DNA of 64,000 bases. Source: Micrococcales bacterium 72-143 (GTDB lineage: Bacteria > Actinomycetota > Actinomycetes > Actinomycetales > Microbacteriaceae). A program made the translations under genes and the position numbers. Below are positions 1 through 9,668 of the stretch, piece by piece. Every line of letters starts with the position of its first letter. Position 1 is the first letter of the stretch. The notes under the pieces were generated by a model. The model was not told where the DNA came from. It did no database searches and saw only the letters and a program-made list of their open reading frames with translations. Where the stretch lies: contig MKVM01000005.1 of the NCBI GenBank assembly GCA_001898835.1, positions 434,001 to 498,000 on the forward strand, read 5' to 3'.

Positions 1-2
1 CG

Positions 3-1169
3 CTCGCCGCGGAGGGCGGCGTCCGGCGCTTCGCGGAGAAGACCGGGCTGCCGCTCGCCACCTACTTCTCGGCGACCAAGATCGCCTGGATCCTCGACCA
101 CGTCGACGGCGCCCGCGAGCGCGCGGAGGCGGGCGAGCTCGCCTTCGGCACGCCCGACTCCTGGCTGCTCTGGAACCTCACGGGCGGCGCCGTGCACGCG
201 ACCGACGTGACCAACGCGAGCCGCACCCTGCTCATGAACCTCGAGACCCTCGACTGGGACGACGAGCTGTGCGCCGCGATCCGGGTGCCGCGCGCGATGC
301 TCCCCGCGATCCGCTCCTCCTCCGAGGTGTACGGCCACGCCGAGCCCCGGAGCCTGCTGCGCGAGACGCCCATCGCGGGCATCCTCGGCGACCAGCAGGC
401 GGCCACCTTCGGGCAGGCGGCGTTCGACGCCGGCGAGTCGAAGAACACCTACGGCACGGGCGGCTTCCTCATCGTCAACACCGGCACGGAGCCCGTGCAC
501 AGCGACAGCGGGCTCATCACCACGGTCGCCTACCGGCTGGGCGACGACGCCCCGCGCTTCGCGCTCGAGGGCTCCGTCGCGGTCGCCGGCTCGCTCATCC
601 AGTGGCTGCGCGACAACCTCGGCATCATCCGCGACGCCTCCGAGGTGGAGGCGCTCGCCCGCAGCGTCGACGACAACGGCGACGTCTACGTGGTCCCCGC
701 CTTCTCGGGCCTGTTCGCCCCCTACTGGCGGCCGGATGCGCGCGGCGCGATCGTCGGGCTCACCCGCTTCGCGACGAAGGCGCACCTCGCCCGCGCGGCC
801 CTCGAGGCGGTCGCCTACCAGACCCTCGACGTGATCCAGGCGGCGAACTCCGAGCTGGACGCGCCGATCGCCGAGCTGCGCGTCGACGGCGGCATGGTGC
901 GCGACGAGCTGCTGCTGCAGTTCCAGGCGGATGTGCTGGGCGTGCCCGTCGTGCGGCCGCAGGTCACCGAGACCACGGCGCTGGGCGCCGCCTACGCCGC
1001 GGGACTCGCGGTCGGGCTGTGGCGCGACACGGACGAGCTGCGCGAGCTGTGGGCCGAGGATCGGCGCTGGGAGCCCGCGATCGACGACGCGACCCGCGAG
1101 CACGGCATCGCCCGCTGGCACCAGGCGGTCGAGCGCACCCTCGACTGGGTGGAATCCGACACGCCGTAG
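3..1169 (+). CDS. glpK: Glycerol kinase, 3' part (5' end outside window)
   Basis: Phosphorylates glycerol to glycerol 3-phosphate with ATP in the cytoplasm, feeding glycerol into glycolysis and lipid synthesis. The open frame is already running at the left edge, so only about the last 389 of an expected roughly 500 residues are visible. FGGY-kinase landmarks are present: [14 protein letters not shown] near the visible start, [10 protein letters not shown], the glycine-rich [12 protein letters not shown], the [17 protein letters not shown] stretch and the C-terminal ATP-side motif [13 protein letters not shown]. The protein ends normally with TAG, 40 bp before fbaA. The pairing with a glycolytic aldolase fits central carbon metabolism. 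The family call is firm; glycerol as substrate follows from the close match to GlpK motifs. Confidence 0.95.
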   Translation, partial: LAAEGGVRRFAEKTGLPLATYFSATKIAWILDHVDGARERAEAGELAFGTPDSWLLWNLTGGAVHATDVTNASRTLLMNLETLDWDDELCAAIRVPRAMLPAIRSSSEVYGHAEPRSLLRETPIAGILGDQQAATFGQAAFDAGESKNTYGTGGFLIVNTGTEPVHSDSGLITTVAYRLGDDAPRFALEGSVAVAGSLIQWLRDNLGIIRDASEVEALARSVDDNGDVYVVPAFSGLFAPYWRPDARGAIVGLTRFATKAHLARAALEAVAYQTLDVIQAANSELDAPIAELRVDGGMVRDELLLQFQADVLGVPVVRPQVTETTALGAAYAAGLAVGLWRDTDELRELWAEDRRWEPAIDDATREHGIARWHQAVERTLDWVESDTP

Positions 1170-1209
1170 ACTCGACCCGACACCACCCGCCCCCTCCAGG
1201 AGGACCCCC

Positions 1210-2241
1210 ATGCCCGTCGCCACCCCGGACCAGTACGCCGAGATGCTCGACACGGCGAAGAAGAACGCCTTCGCCTTCCCCGCCATCAACGTGTCGAGCT
1301 CCTCGACCATCAACGCCGTGCTCCAGGGCCTCACCGAGGCGGGCTCCGACGGCATCCTCCAGGTCACGACGGGCGGCGCCGACTACTTCGCCGGCCAGAG
1401 CGTCAAGGCGCGCGCATCCGGCGCCCTCGCCTTCGCGGCGTTCGTGCACGAGGTCGCCAAGAACTACCCCATCACGGTCGCGCTGCACACCGACCACTGC
1501 CCGAAGGACGCGCTGCCCGGCTTCGTGCTGCCGCTCATCGAGGCCTCCGAGGCGGAGGTGAAGGCCGGCCGCAACCCGATCTTCCAGTCGCACATGTGGG
1601 ACGGCTCCGCCGTGCCGCTCGCCGAGAACCTCGAGATCGCGAAGGAGCTACTGCCGCGGCTGAAGGCCATCCGCGCCATCCTCGAGGTCGAGATCGGCGT
1701 CGTCGGCGGCGAGGAGGACGGCGTGCAGCACGAGGGAAGCAACGAGGCCCTCTACACGACCCTCGGCGACGTCGAGCAGGCCGTCGAGGCGCTGGGCCTC
1801 GGCGAGAACGGCCGCTACATCGCGGCGCTCACCTTCGGCAACGTGCACGGCGTCTACAAGCCCGGCAACGTGAAGCTGCGCCCCGAGCTGCTCGGCGAGA
1901 TCCAGGCCGGCATCGCCGCGAAGCACGGCACCGGCCCGAAGCCCCTCGACCTGGTGTTCCACGGCGGGTCGGGATCGACGGATGCCGAGATCGCCGAGGC
2001 GGTCGCGAACGGCGTCATCAAGATGAACATCGACACCGACACGCAGTACGCCTACACGCGCGACGTCGCCGGCTGGATGTTCCAGAACTACGACGGCGTG
2101 CTGAAGGTCGACGGCGAGGTCGGGAACAAGAAGGTCTACGACCCGCGCGCCTGGGGCAAGCACGCCGAGACCGCGATGGCGCAGCGCGTCGTGGCGGCGA
2201 CCCGGCAGCTGGGCTCGGCGGGCCACTCCATCTCGCGCTGA
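1210..2241 (+). CDS. fbaA: Class II fructose-bisphosphate aldolase
   Basis: Cleaves fructose 1,6-bisphosphate into glyceraldehyde 3-phosphate and dihydroxyacetone phosphate, and runs in reverse in gluconeogenesis. The 343-residue product has the zinc-enzyme signature: the catalytic Asp and first zinc His in LHTDHCPKDALPGF, a second His in FGNVHGVYKPGNVKL, and a third in VFHGGSGSTDAEI. ATG at 1210 is chosen because AGGAGG lies just upstream at 1199-1204. The gene is 40 bp downstream of glpK on the same strand and is followed by a GC-rich hairpin. Length and motifs match the long (E. coli FbaA-like) subgroup of class II enzymes. Confidence 0.97.
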   Translation: MPVATPDQYAEMLDTAKKNAFAFPAINVSSSSTINAVLQGLTEAGSDGILQVTTGGADYFAGQSVKARASGALAFAAFVHEVAKNYPITVALHTDHCPKDALPGFVLPLIEASEAEVKAGRNPIFQSHMWDGSAVPLAENLEIAKELLPRLKAIRAILEVEIGVVGGEEDGVQHEGSNEALYTTLGDVEQAVEALGLGENGRYIAALTFGNVHGVYKPGNVKLRPELLGEIQAGIAAKHGTGPKPLDLVFHGGSGSTDAEIAEAVANGVIKMNIDTDTQYAYTRDVAGWMFQNYDGVLKVDGEVGNKKVYDPRAWGKHAETAMAQRVVAATRQLGSAGHSISR

Positions 2242-2257
2242 GCCGAACACGCTGAGC

Positions 2258-2290
2258 GGGGCGCGTCGTCTGCGGGCGGCGCGCCCCTCT
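2258..2290 (+). terminator. Putative terminator hairpin after fbaA
   Basis: An 8-bp stem GGGGCGCG (2258-2265) pairs with CGCGCCCC (2280-2287) and is followed by TCTCTCTC. It starts 16 bp after the fbaA stop. The pyrimidine tail is weak, as is common in high-GC genomes. Confidence 0.55.
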
Positions 2291-2324
2291 CTCTCAACCG
2301 CTCCCGGTGCCAGAAATCCGGTGC

Positions 2325-2407
2325 CAGAAATGCAGGATCGGCCAATCCGCAGCCCTCTGATCTCAGGCTCACCACCCGAGACGCGGCAGAATCTCCTGCA
2401 TTTCTGA
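2325..2407. repeat. Family A inverted-repeat element, copy A1
   Basis: The left arm CAGAAATGCAGGAT (2325-2338) is matched by ATCTCCTGCATTTCTGA (2391-2407), with about 55 bp between. A partial extra left arm, GGTGCCAGAAAT, occurs twice in tandem just before and at the left end (from about 2307). It lies between the convergent genes fbaA and the membrane protein at 2447. The same arm sequences recur at five other loci in the window, while the spacer is not conserved by eye. Confidence 0.85.
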
Positions 2408-2446
2408 AGATGACGAGGGCGCACCCGGCGGAGCCCGACTCGACGT

Positions 2447-3589
2447 TCAGCCAGCGGCATCGGGCGGCGGCACCCGGAACGAGAGCCGGTCGCGTCCGAG
2501 CCTCACGTCGCCCATCTCGCCGCGCAGGTTGAAGTAGTAGGGCGCGATGTGACGCACCCGCCTGCCCTCGGGCAGGTCGGCGTCGAGGGTGATCGCGACG
2601 GCCGTCGATCCATCCTCCTGCGGGCGCAGCTCCATATAGATCGTGGTCGCGTCCGTGGCGGGGTCGTCGAGCACGGCGCGCACGAGGTCGCGGATGGCGG
2701 TGCGCTGCGCCGCGCGCATCGACTGCACCCGGTGGTCGGGGTCCACGACGACGACCCGGGTGTCCTCGGCGCGCAGCCCGAGCCAGGCGAGGTCGGTGCG
2801 GGAGACGAGGTCGTCGCGCAGGTAGCGGGCGATCTCCCCCGCGAGCGCGCGATCCCCGTCGGTCACGGTGCCGCGGTCGGCGATGGTCCGCAAGAACGGC
2901 ACGGCACGTGCGGTGAACCGGGCGAGCTCGGCGCGCTCCGCCTCCTCGTCCTCCGGGTCGGGCTCGAACACCTCGGAGACCACCTCGCTCGATCGGTTGT
3001 CGACGATCGGCAGCATCTGGTGCACGACGCTGTACGAGAACGCGGTCGTCGCCCCGACGCTCACCGCGGCCGGGGTCGCGATGAGCAGGAAAACCGACAC
3101 CGAGCCCCAGTCGGGAACCCGAGCGTCGACGATGAGGAACGCGGCCGGAACGGCCGTCACGAGGGCGAACCCGCCCCAGAGCAGCAGGCGCCACGCCGCG
3201 AGGTAGGGCGCGAGCGACGAGAGGGCGATCGCGAAGCAGAACGGCGCCCACCACTGCTCGATCGCGAACACCGACTGGGAGTACCCGAGCGCCGACACCA
3301 CGAGGCCCGTCCCGCCGACCCCGACGACCACCGCCGCCAGCTGCCAGTCGAAGCGGTTGCGCAGCGAGGTCAGCAGCTGCACGAGGAGGCACGCTGCCGT
3401 GCAGAGCGCGACGCCCGCGAGCTGGAGTCCCGGCCACTCGCTCTCGTCCCAGGTCAGCACGGACATGATGCCGCCGTAGAGGGCGACGAACCCGGCGAAG
3501 ACGAGCGGCACATAGGGCCCCGTGAACCAGCTCATGGGGTCGACATCCCGCGCCGCCAGGCGCAGCGCGTTCGATGCTCTAGTCGACAT
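2447..3589 (-). CDS. Membrane protein with degenerate sensor-kinase-like cytoplasmic half
   Basis: About 380 residues. The N-terminal half has roughly six hydrophobic membrane segments (for example VPLVFAGFVALYGGIM and LAAVVVGVGGTGLVV). The C-terminal half is soluble, with an acidic linker (FEPDPEDEEAERAEL) and then a region that sits where a kinase core would be, but I see no phospho-acceptor His motif and no G-box of an ATPase domain. ATG at 3589 overlaps the 3' end of the upstream sensor-kinase gene by 11 bp, so the two are translated together. The likely role is as a partner or decoy subunit of that kinase, but this is inference; no named family is recognised. Confidence 0.7.
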   Translation of the reverse strand: MSTRASNALRLAARDVDPMSWFTGPYVPLVFAGFVALYGGIMSVLTWDESEWPGLQLAGVALCTAACLLVQLLTSLRNRFDWQLAAVVVGVGGTGLVVSALGYSQSVFAIEQWWAPFCFAIALSSLAPYLAAWRLLLWGGFALVTAVPAAFLIVDARVPDWGSVSVFLLIATPAAVSVGATTAFSYSVVHQMLPIVDNRSSEVVSEVFEPDPEDEEAERAELARFTARAVPFLRTIADRGTVTDGDRALAGEIARYLRDDLVSRTDLAWLGLRAEDTRVVVVDPDHRVQSMRAAQRTAIRDLVRAVLDDPATDATTIYMELRPQEDGSTAVAITLDADLPEGRRVRHIAPYYFNLRGEMGDVRLGRDRLSFRVPPPDAAG

Positions 3590-4820
3590 AGTCGGCCCTC
3601 TGATGCTTCGAGGGCTCGCCCGGGTCGCGCACCTCGGCCACCGGCACCCCCAGCAGCACGGTCGTGCCCGCGCCCGGCGACGACCAGATGCGCGCCCAGC
3701 CGCCCGCGGCCTCCATGCGGGCCACGATCGAGCCGCGGATGCCGAGCCGCTTGTCGTCGACGGCTCCCGGGTCGAACCCGACCCCCTCGTCCGACACCAT
3801 GAAGGTGACCTCGGCGTCCGAGTAGACGAGCTCGACGTTGGCGGTCGTAGCGCCCGAGTGTCGCAGCACGTTCTCGAAGGTGGCGCGCAGGGCGCCCAGC
3901 AGCGCCTCGCCGGCGACGGGGTCGAAGATGTAGACGCCGCTCGTGACACCCGTGACGTTGACGGTGAGGCCGCGCCAGCGGAACTCGCTCGCGATACGAG
4001 CGAGCTCGTTGCGCAGCATCGCCTGCGACTCGTCGGGCACCGCGACGGTGCGGGTGGTGCGCATCCAGGCTCCGCCCTCGAGGGTGTCGAGGTCTTCGCG
4101 CAGCTGGTCGCGGATGCGGTCGTCGAGCACGTCGGGCGCGTTCATGACGACGGTGAGGTCGTTGAGCACCGTGTCGTGCACGACGGCGGTCGTCCGGCGC
4201 ACGAGGTCGGCGCTCGCGGCGCGGCGACGCGTGGCGTCCTCCAGCTCCTCGAAGCGCGGGATGCGCCTCCGCTGGCGCGCCTGGATGGTGAAGAGCGTCA
4301 GATAGAGCACGACCGCGACGAGCAGCACCATGGCGGGCCCGAGGCCGGGCCGGAACGCGGTACCGGTGATGAGGGCCACCGCGATCGACGTCGCGGTCGC
4401 TGCAGCGAACCCGAGCACGCACCACGCGATGCCGCCGATCGCCGTGGACGACGCGACCCCGATCGCGACGAGCGCCAGCGTCGGGCGGTTGACGAGGTAG
4501 AGCTCGTGCTCGAGCAGGGAGTGGTCCGCGGCGATGAGCGCGAGCTCGTAGACGACCGTGGCGACGCTCGCGACCACGAGGTAGCCGAGCACCACGGGGG
4601 GCGTCATCCACCTGAGACACACCCCGATCCCGACCAGGATCAGCACGAGCATGGCGAGCGGCAGCGGCAGCGCGTCGGCGTAGCCGTGGTTCACGAGCGT
4701 CTCGATGAGCACCGGGATCACGAGGACGACGATCGTGAGGCCCGCCGACCAGGCGAGGGTCGCGACCGCGCCCGTGATGACGCGCGCGGCCGCCTCACGC
4801 GGCAGCAGTGTCACGCGCAT
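3579..4820 (-). CDS. Sensor histidine kinase (HisKA_3/NarL-type, membrane)
   Basis: A 413-residue two-component sensor. The N-terminal half has about six membrane segments starting at ITGAVATLAWSAGLTIVVLV. The dimerisation/phosphoacceptor region reads TTAVVHDTVLNDL, where the His is the likely phosphorylation site, in the style of NarL-family kinases. The ATP-binding domain follows: ENVLRHSGA (N box), VSDEGVGFDPG (G1) and KRLGIRGSI (G2). ATG at 4820 is preceded by GGAGG. The stop overlaps the next gene's start. No response-regulator gene is visible on either side, which is unusual for this type. The signal it senses cannot be read from the sequence. Confidence 0.85.
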   Translation of the reverse strand: MRVTLLPREAAARVITGAVATLAWSAGLTIVVLVIPVLIETLVNHGYADALPLPLAMLVLILVGIGVCLRWMTPPVVLGYLVVASVATVVYELALIAADHSLLEHELYLVNRPTLALVAIGVASSTAIGGIAWCVLGFAAATATSIAVALITGTAFRPGLGPAMVLLVAVVLYLTLFTIQARQRRRIPRFEELEDATRRRAASADLVRRTTAVVHDTVLNDLTVVMNAPDVLDDRIRDQLREDLDTLEGGAWMRTTRTVAVPDESQAMLRNELARIASEFRWRGLTVNVTGVTSGVYIFDPVAGEALLGALRATFENVLRHSGATTANVELVYSDAEVTFMVSDEGVGFDPGAVDDKRLGIRGSIVARMEAAGGWARIWSSPGAGTTVLLGVPVAEVRDPGEPSKHQRADYVD

Positions 4821-4873
4821 CCCGGCCTCCTCGCTCCCCGCCGATTCTCCCGGATGGCGACCCGACCCGCGCG

Positions 4874-5950
4874 TCAGCCGCGGGCGCGTCCGCCGAGGGC
4901 TCGCGCGTCGGCCGCACCGGACGCGTCGCGCCGCAGCTCCTTGGGGAGCGAGAACATGAGGTCCTCCTCCGCCGTGCGCACCTCGGCGACGTCGCGGTAG
5001 CCGGCATCCGCGAGGTCGGCGAGCACCTCCTGCACGAGCACCTCGGGCACGGATGCGCCGCTCGTCACACCCACGGTGGCGACGCCGTCGAGCCACTCCT
5101 GACGGATCTCGCTCGCGTAGTCGATGCGGTGGGCGGCCTTCGCGCCGTGCTCGAGGGCGACCTCCACGAGCCGCACGCTGTTGGACGAGTTCGCCGAGCC
5201 GACCACGATGACGAGGTCGGCATCCGGCGCGACCTTCTTGATCGCGACCTGGCGGTTCTGGGTGGCGTAGCAGATGTCGTCGGAGGGCGGGTCCTGGAGC
5301 TTGGGGAACCGCTCCCGCAGGCGGCGGACGGTCTCCATCGTCTCGTCGACGCTCAGCGTGGTCTGCGAGATCCACACGAGGTTGTCGGGGTCCTCGACCT
5401 CGAGCCCGGCGACGTCGTCCGGCGAGTTCACGAGGATCGTGCGCTCCGGCGCGTGGCCCATCGTGCCCTCGACCTCCTCGTGGCCGGCGTGCCCGATGAG
5501 CAGGATCTGCAGCTCCTGCTTCGCGAAGCGCGTCGCCTCGCGATGCACCTTGGTGACGAGGGGGCAGGTCGCGTCGATCGCGAGCAGCTCGCGGTCGGAT
5601 GCGGCCTGCACGACCGCGGGCGAGACGCCGTGGGCACTGAAGACGAGGTGGGATCCGGCGGGCACCTCGGCGACCTCGTCGACGAAGATCGCGCCGCGGC
5701 GCTCGAGCTCGGAGACGACATGCACGTTGTGCACGATCTGCTTGCGCACGTAGACGGGGGCGCCGAAGTTCTCGAGCGCCTTCTCGACGGCCACGACCGC
5801 GCGGTCCACGCCGGCGCAGTATCCGCGCGGCGCCGCGAGCAGCACGCGCTTTGCGCCCGCGACGGGCTCGTCGCGCAGCCGCCCTCGCGCGGCGGGGATG
5901 CGCGGGGCCTCGAGGGTCGTCCCCAGGGCTCCGTTCGTGATGCCGCTCAC
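4874..5950 (-). CDS. ispH: 4-hydroxy-3-methylbut-2-enyl diphosphate reductase
   Basis: Last enzyme of the non-mevalonate (MEP) isoprenoid pathway: reduces HMBPP to isopentenyl and dimethylallyl diphosphate using a 4Fe-4S cluster. All three cluster cysteines are visible: GYCAGVDRA near residue 43, [15 protein letters not shown], and [10 protein letters not shown]. The conserved active-site Glu/His/Thr regions ([16 protein letters not shown] and [14 protein letters not shown]) are present. The assigned start is GTG at 5950; the first 30 or so residues are not conserved, so a slightly later start is possible. It is divergent from xseA with 41 bp between. Its product feeds the isoprenyl diphosphate synthase encoded at 17.6 kb. 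Confidence 0.96.
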   Translation of the reverse strand: MSGITNGALGTTLEAPRIPAARGRLRDEPVAGAKRVLLAAPRGYCAGVDRAVVAVEKALENFGAPVYVRKQIVHNVHVVSELERRGAIFVDEVAEVPAGSHLVFSAHGVSPAVVQAASDRELLAIDATCPLVTKVHREATRFAKQELQILLIGHAGHEEVEGTMGHAPERTILVNSPDDVAGLEVEDPDNLVWISQTTLSVDETMETVRRLRERFPKLQDPPSDDICYATQNRQVAIKKVAPDADLVIVVGSANSSNSVRLVEVALEHGAKAAHRIDYASEIRQEWLDGVATVGVTSGASVPEVLVQEVLADLADAGYRDVAEVRTAEEDLMFSLPKELRRDASGAADARALGGRARG

Positions 5951-5991
5951 ACCCCGAGTCTAGGGTCCGACCCTCTGTGTAACCTGGCCGG

Positions 5992-7197
5992 GTGACCGAC
6001 GTCGAGGGGCCGAGCGCCGAGCATCCCTGGCCGGTCGCGACGCTGTCCGCCAAGGTCAAGGGCTACATCGACCGGCTCGGCTCGGTGTGGGTCGAGGGCG
6101 AGCTCACCCAGTGGAACCTCGCGCGCGGCGTCGTCTACGCGAAGCTCAAAGACCTCGACCAGGACGTCACCGTCTCCGTCACCGTCTGGTCGTCGACCCT
6201 GCAGCGGCTCACGGAGCAGTTCGCGCAAGGCGACCGCGTGGTGGCGCTCGTGAAGCCCGACTACTGGCTGCGCGGCGGCACCCTCTCGATGGTGGCCTCC
6301 GAGCTGCGGCACGCGGGCCTCGGCGATCTGCTCGCGCAGCTCGAGCGCCTGCGGCGCACGCTCGCGGAGGAGGGCCTCTTCGACGCCTCCCGCAAGAAGC
6401 CGCTCCCCTTCCTCCCCCGCTGCATCGGGCTCGTCACGGGCAGAGACTCGGATGCCGAGAAGGACGTGCTGCGCAACGCGCAGCTCCGCTGGCCGCAGGT
6501 GGCGTTCCGGGTTCGGCACGCCGCGGTGCAGGGCGTGAACGCGGCGCGCGAGGTGGCCGCCGGCATCCGCGAGCTCGACGCCGACCCCGAGGTCGACGTC
6601 ATCATCGTCGCGCGCGGCGGGGGCGACTTCCAGAACCTGCTCGTGTTCAGCGACGAGCAGCTCGTGCGCACGGCCGCGGCCTGCGAGACCCCGCTCGTGT
6701 CGGCGATCGGGCACGAGGCCGACAGCCCCCTGCTCGACCTCGTCGCCGACCTGCGCGCCTCGACCCCGACGGATGCCGCGAAGCGGGTCGTGCCCGACGT
6801 CGCGGAGCAGCTCGCCCTCGTCGCGCAGTCCCGCTCCCGCATCGCCACGCGGGTGGCGGCGCTCGTGAACGGCGAGATCGACCGGCTCGGCGACATCCGC
6901 TCGCGTCCCGTGCTCGCCGACCCGGGCGTCATGGTGCAGTCGCGCGCCGAGGACCTCATCCGCGTCGTCGACCGCGGATCGCACCTCATGCAGTTGCGCG
7001 TGGAGCGCGAGGACACGGCCGTCCACCGCCTCGCCGCCGAGCTGCGCGCGCTCTCCCCTCAGCGCACGCTCGACCGCGGCTACGCCGTCGTGCGCGACGC
7101 GGCGGGCGCGATCGTGCGCGACGCCGATCGCGTCGAGGCGGGGACCGAGCTCGACATCCGTGTCGCAAACGGGGAGATCAGCGCCACCGCACGGTGA
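5992..7197 (+). CDS. xseA: Exodeoxyribonuclease VII large subunit
   Basis: Large subunit of the nuclease that degrades single-stranded DNA from both ends into oligonucleotides; works in repair with many XseB subunits. The 401-residue protein starts at GTG 5992. It has an N-terminal OB fold (VGVEGELTQWN-like region reads VWVEGELTQWNLARGVVYAKL), the catalytic core around RGGGDFQNLLVFSDEQLVRT and SAIGHEADSPLLDLVADLRASTPTDAA, a helical XseB-binding region, and the usual C-terminal end with LDRGYAVVRDAAGAIVRDAD. Its last 118 bp are overlapped on the other strand by the glycosyltransferase gene. xseB normally follows directly but here lies 1.6 kb away. Confidence 0.95.
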   Translation: MTDVEGPSAEHPWPVATLSAKVKGYIDRLGSVWVEGELTQWNLARGVVYAKLKDLDQDVTVSVTVWSSTLQRLTEQFAQGDRVVALVKPDYWLRGGTLSMVASELRHAGLGDLLAQLERLRRTLAEEGLFDASRKKPLPFLPRCIGLVTGRDSDAEKDVLRNAQLRWPQVAFRVRHAAVQGVNAAREVAAGIRELDADPEVDVIIVARGGGDFQNLLVFSDEQLVRTAAACETPLVSAIGHEADSPLLDLVADLRASTPTDAAKRVVPDVAEQLALVAQSRSRIATRVAALVNGEIDRLGDIRSRPVLADPGVMVQSRAEDLIRVVDRGSHLMQLRVEREDTAVHRLAAELRALSPQRTLDRGYAVVRDAAGAIVRDADRVEAGTELDIRVANGEISATAR

Positions 7198-8645
7198 GCG
7201 GAGCCGTGTGCGGGGGCCAACGCCAGCGCGACGGCCGCTCCGACCGGGATGAGCACGGCGGGCAGCAACGCGGGCATCCCGCCGGCTGCCGCGGCGCCGA
7301 TCGTCAGGGCGCCGACGACCAGCTCGGGCGCCACCCGGACGAGTCGACCGCGGATGCCGAACCCCGCGGGCCCCTTCGGTGTGACCCGGAAGCGCGCAGC
7401 ACGCCCCGCGCACACCCGCGCGAGAACGCCGAGACTCGCCACCAGCAGCGACGCGTAAAGCACCGGTACCAGCGTGGCGGTGGCCACCGCACGAGCCCAG
7501 CGGCCACAGCGCACGAGCCGCACCAGCTCAGCGGCGAGCGGAGCGAGCGCCGCGGCCATCGAGACCGGGCCGGCCCACGTCGGGAAGGCGTGCGCGCTCG
7601 CGAGGGCGCCGCCGGCGACGACGGCGACGGCACCACCCGCCACCGACATCGGGACCAGAAGGTGCGCGAACAGGATCTCGGCTCTCTCGCTCCAGGGGAT
7701 CGGCGCACGAAGCGCCCGGGAACCCGAACGCGTGACGAGCTCGAACGCGCCCTCGACGTACTTCAGCTGCTGCACCCGGAACGCGCGATAGTCGACGGGC
7801 GCGTCCTCCTCCCCCGCCACCTCGGGGGCGTCCACGATCCGGTAGCCGGCGGCGCGCATCTCGAGGGTCAGGGCGACGTCCTCGACGACCCGCCACGGGA
7901 CGCCGCCCACTGCCCGCAGCGCGGCGACGTCGACGAGGGCGACCCTCCCCAGGAACCAGGACGCGGGACGCCCCCGCTGGCTGACGGCGAGATGGACCGC
8001 GGGAAGCATCCCGAGCAGCGCGGGCAGCCCGGGAGCCGGCCGCGGCACGGGGCGCCCCTGGACGATCGCGACCCCCGGCTCTCGCCGCGCGTGCAGGCGG
8101 CGCACCGCATCCGGGGGGAGCGTCTGGTCCGCGTCGACCAGCACCCAGAAGCGGTAGCGGTCCCCCAAGACGCTCAGCGCGTTGTCCAGGTTTCCCGCCT
8201 TGTGACCACGCCGGTCGCCACGTCGGATCACGCGGGCGGGATGCCGCTGCGCGAAGAGGTCGACGCGGCTCCGTCCCTCCTCGGTGCTCGAGTCGTCGAG
8301 GATCACGAGCTCGACGGGCACATCCTGAGCGGCGCACTCCCCAGCACGCAGCGGATCGAAGTCGTCGGCCGTGCACATCACGATCGCCGTCGAGGGAACG
8401 GATGCGGGCGGCGGGGGAACCGGGTCGACCCCGCGCCGAGCCGCGAGCGCCATCAGCACCAGTTGGTGGACGCCGGAGGCCCAGATCGGAGCCGACCCCA
8501 GCGCGAACGCCCAGCCGAGAGCCGGCACGAGGCCGGGACCGCCGGCGGTGCCGGCGACGACCATGGCCACCGCCGCGGCCACCGCGAGGGCGATCGCCCA
8601 CCAGATGAGAACCCTGAAACGTGATGCAGCTGCGTGAGACGACAT
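7080..8645 (-). CDS. Membrane glycosyltransferase family 2 protein
   Basis: About 521 residues. Two membrane segments at the N-terminus are followed by a GT-A domain: STAIVMCTADDFDPLR, VILDDSSTEEG, GHKAGNLDNAL, a DAD motif (LVDADQTLPPDA) and VVEDVALTLEM. The position normally holding QxxRW of processive enzymes reads QQLKY, so processivity is doubtful. Several membrane segments follow. ATG 8645 is chosen over a TTG at 8717. The sugar donor and acceptor are unknown; a role in cell-surface polysaccharide is inferred. The gene lies opposite to, and between, xseA and xseB, and its C-terminal 39 codons run antisense through xseA. That suggests a later insertion between two normally adjacent genes. 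Confidence 0.85.
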   Translation of the reverse strand: MSSHAAASRFRVLIWWAIALAVAAAVAMVVAGTAGGPGLVPALGWAFALGSAPIWASGVHQLVLMALAARRGVDPVPPPPASVPSTAIVMCTADDFDPLRAGECAAQDVPVELVILDDSSTEEGRSRVDLFAQRHPARVIRRGDRRGHKAGNLDNALSVLGDRYRFWVLVDADQTLPPDAVRRLHARREPGVAIVQGRPVPRPAPGLPALLGMLPAVHLAVSQRGRPASWFLGRVALVDVAALRAVGGVPWRVVEDVALTLEMRAAGYRIVDAPEVAGEEDAPVDYRAFRVQQLKYVEGAFELVTRSGSRALRAPIPWSERAEILFAHLLVPMSVAGGAVAVVAGGALASAHAFPTWAGPVSMAAALAPLAAELVRLVRCGRWARAVATATLVPVLYASLLVASLGVLARVCAGRAARFRVTPKGPAGFGIRGRLVRVAPELVVGALTIGAAAAGGMPALLPAVLIPVGAAVALALAPAHGSAHRAVALISPFATRMSSSVPASTRSASRTIAPAASRTTA

Positions 8646-8799
8646 ACGCGCACCCCACCGCACCGACGAGCCGCAGCCAACAGCCTTGGCGCGTTCCCCG
8701 GGAAAGCTCCGGGACAACCCCGAGGGCCGACCCCGGCCGACGAGGTCGGCTGGGGACGCGACCCGGAGGGGTGTCGCCTCGGCACCCTAGAATGGGCGC

Positions 8800-9021
8800 A
8801 TGACCGACGCCACCCCCGCCGACGTCGCATCCCTCGGCTACGAGGAGGCGCGCGACGAGCTCGTGCAGGTGGTGTCGCGGCTCGAGCAGGGCGCGGCGAC
8901 CCTCGAGGAGTCGCTCGCCCTGTGGGAGCGCGGCGAGGCCCTCGCCCGCCGCTGCGAGGAGTGGCTGGTCGGCGCGAAGGCGCGCCTCGACGCGGCGCGC
9001 GCCGCGGCCGAGGAATCGTGA
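8800..9021 (+). CDS. xseB: Exodeoxyribonuclease VII small subunit
   Basis: The 73-residue helical partner of XseA. It matches the family in size and in the conserved core: [18 protein letters not shown], then [25 protein letters not shown] at 8800. The last codons overlap the next gene's GTG (GTGA, 9018-9021), so it is coupled to the DUF4245 gene. The promoter must lie in the 154 bp between it and the divergent glycosyltransferase start, so xseB is probably transcribed apart from xseA here. Confidence 0.93.
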   Translation: MTDATPADVASLGYEEARDELVQVVSRLEQGAATLEESLALWERGEALARRCEEWLVGAKARLDAARAAAEES

Positions 9022-9668
9022 GCCCGCGGGCCGCGGGCGTCGACGACTCGGGGCGGCCGATCGTCGCGGAGCTCGGTCGCGCCGAGACACCCCAGGAGAC
9101 CGCCGACCGCAAGGCCGCCGCGAGCGCGAAGCGCCGCGGCAACCAGACGGCCTTCAACCTGTTCGTCGCGGTCGTCGCGTCTCTCGCGATCGTCGCCTTC
9201 CTCGTGATGGTGGTCGTGCGCCCCGACCAGGGCCCCATGTACGAGCCGGTCGACTACCTGAGCCTCGCCGAGGCCGCCCAGGGCACCGTCGACGAGCCGA
9301 TCGTCGCCCCCGCGATGCCCGAGGGCTGGCGCGCCAACCACGCCGAGCTCGGCACCGGATCCGACGGAGTCACAGTCTGGAGCGTGGGCTTCACGACGCC
9401 CGCCGAACGCTACCTCGCGATCATCCAGGGCATCGACGCCAACGACAGCTGGGTCGCCGACCAGGTGCGGAAGGCCCGCGCGGGCAAGACCGTCACGATC
9501 GACGGCGTCGCGTGGACGAGCTACGACCGCCGCGAGGCATCCGATCCGGGGAATGTCGCCTACGCGCTCGTCACCACCTCGGGGGCCTCCACGATCGTGC
9601 TCGCCGGCACCGCCGGCGACGAGGAGTTCAGGGCGCTCGCCGCCGCCGTCGCGAAGGAGCTCGCATGA
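9018..9668 (+). CDS. DUF4245 domain membrane-anchored protein
   Basis: A 216-residue protein starting at GTG 9018, overlapping the xseB stop by 4 bp. A cytoplasmic N-terminus of about 50 residues, rich in charged residues ([17 protein letters not shown]), leads into one membrane segment ([21 protein letters not shown]). An extracytoplasmic domain with the DUF4245 features [11 protein letters not shown] and [17 protein letters not shown] follows. Function is unknown. It is commonly found beside xseB and fumC in actinobacteria, as here. The stop overlaps the carbonic anhydrase start (ATGA). Confidence 0.85.
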   Translation: MSPRAAGVDDSGRPIVAELGRAETPQETADRKAAASAKRRGNQTAFNLFVAVVASLAIVAFLVMVVVRPDQGPMYEPVDYLSLAEAAQGTVDEPIVAPAMPEGWRANHAELGTGSDGVTVWSVGFTTPAERYLAIIQGIDANDSWVADQVRKARAGKTVTIDGVAWTSYDRREASDPGNVAYALVTTSGASTIVLAGTAGDEEFRALAAAVAKELA

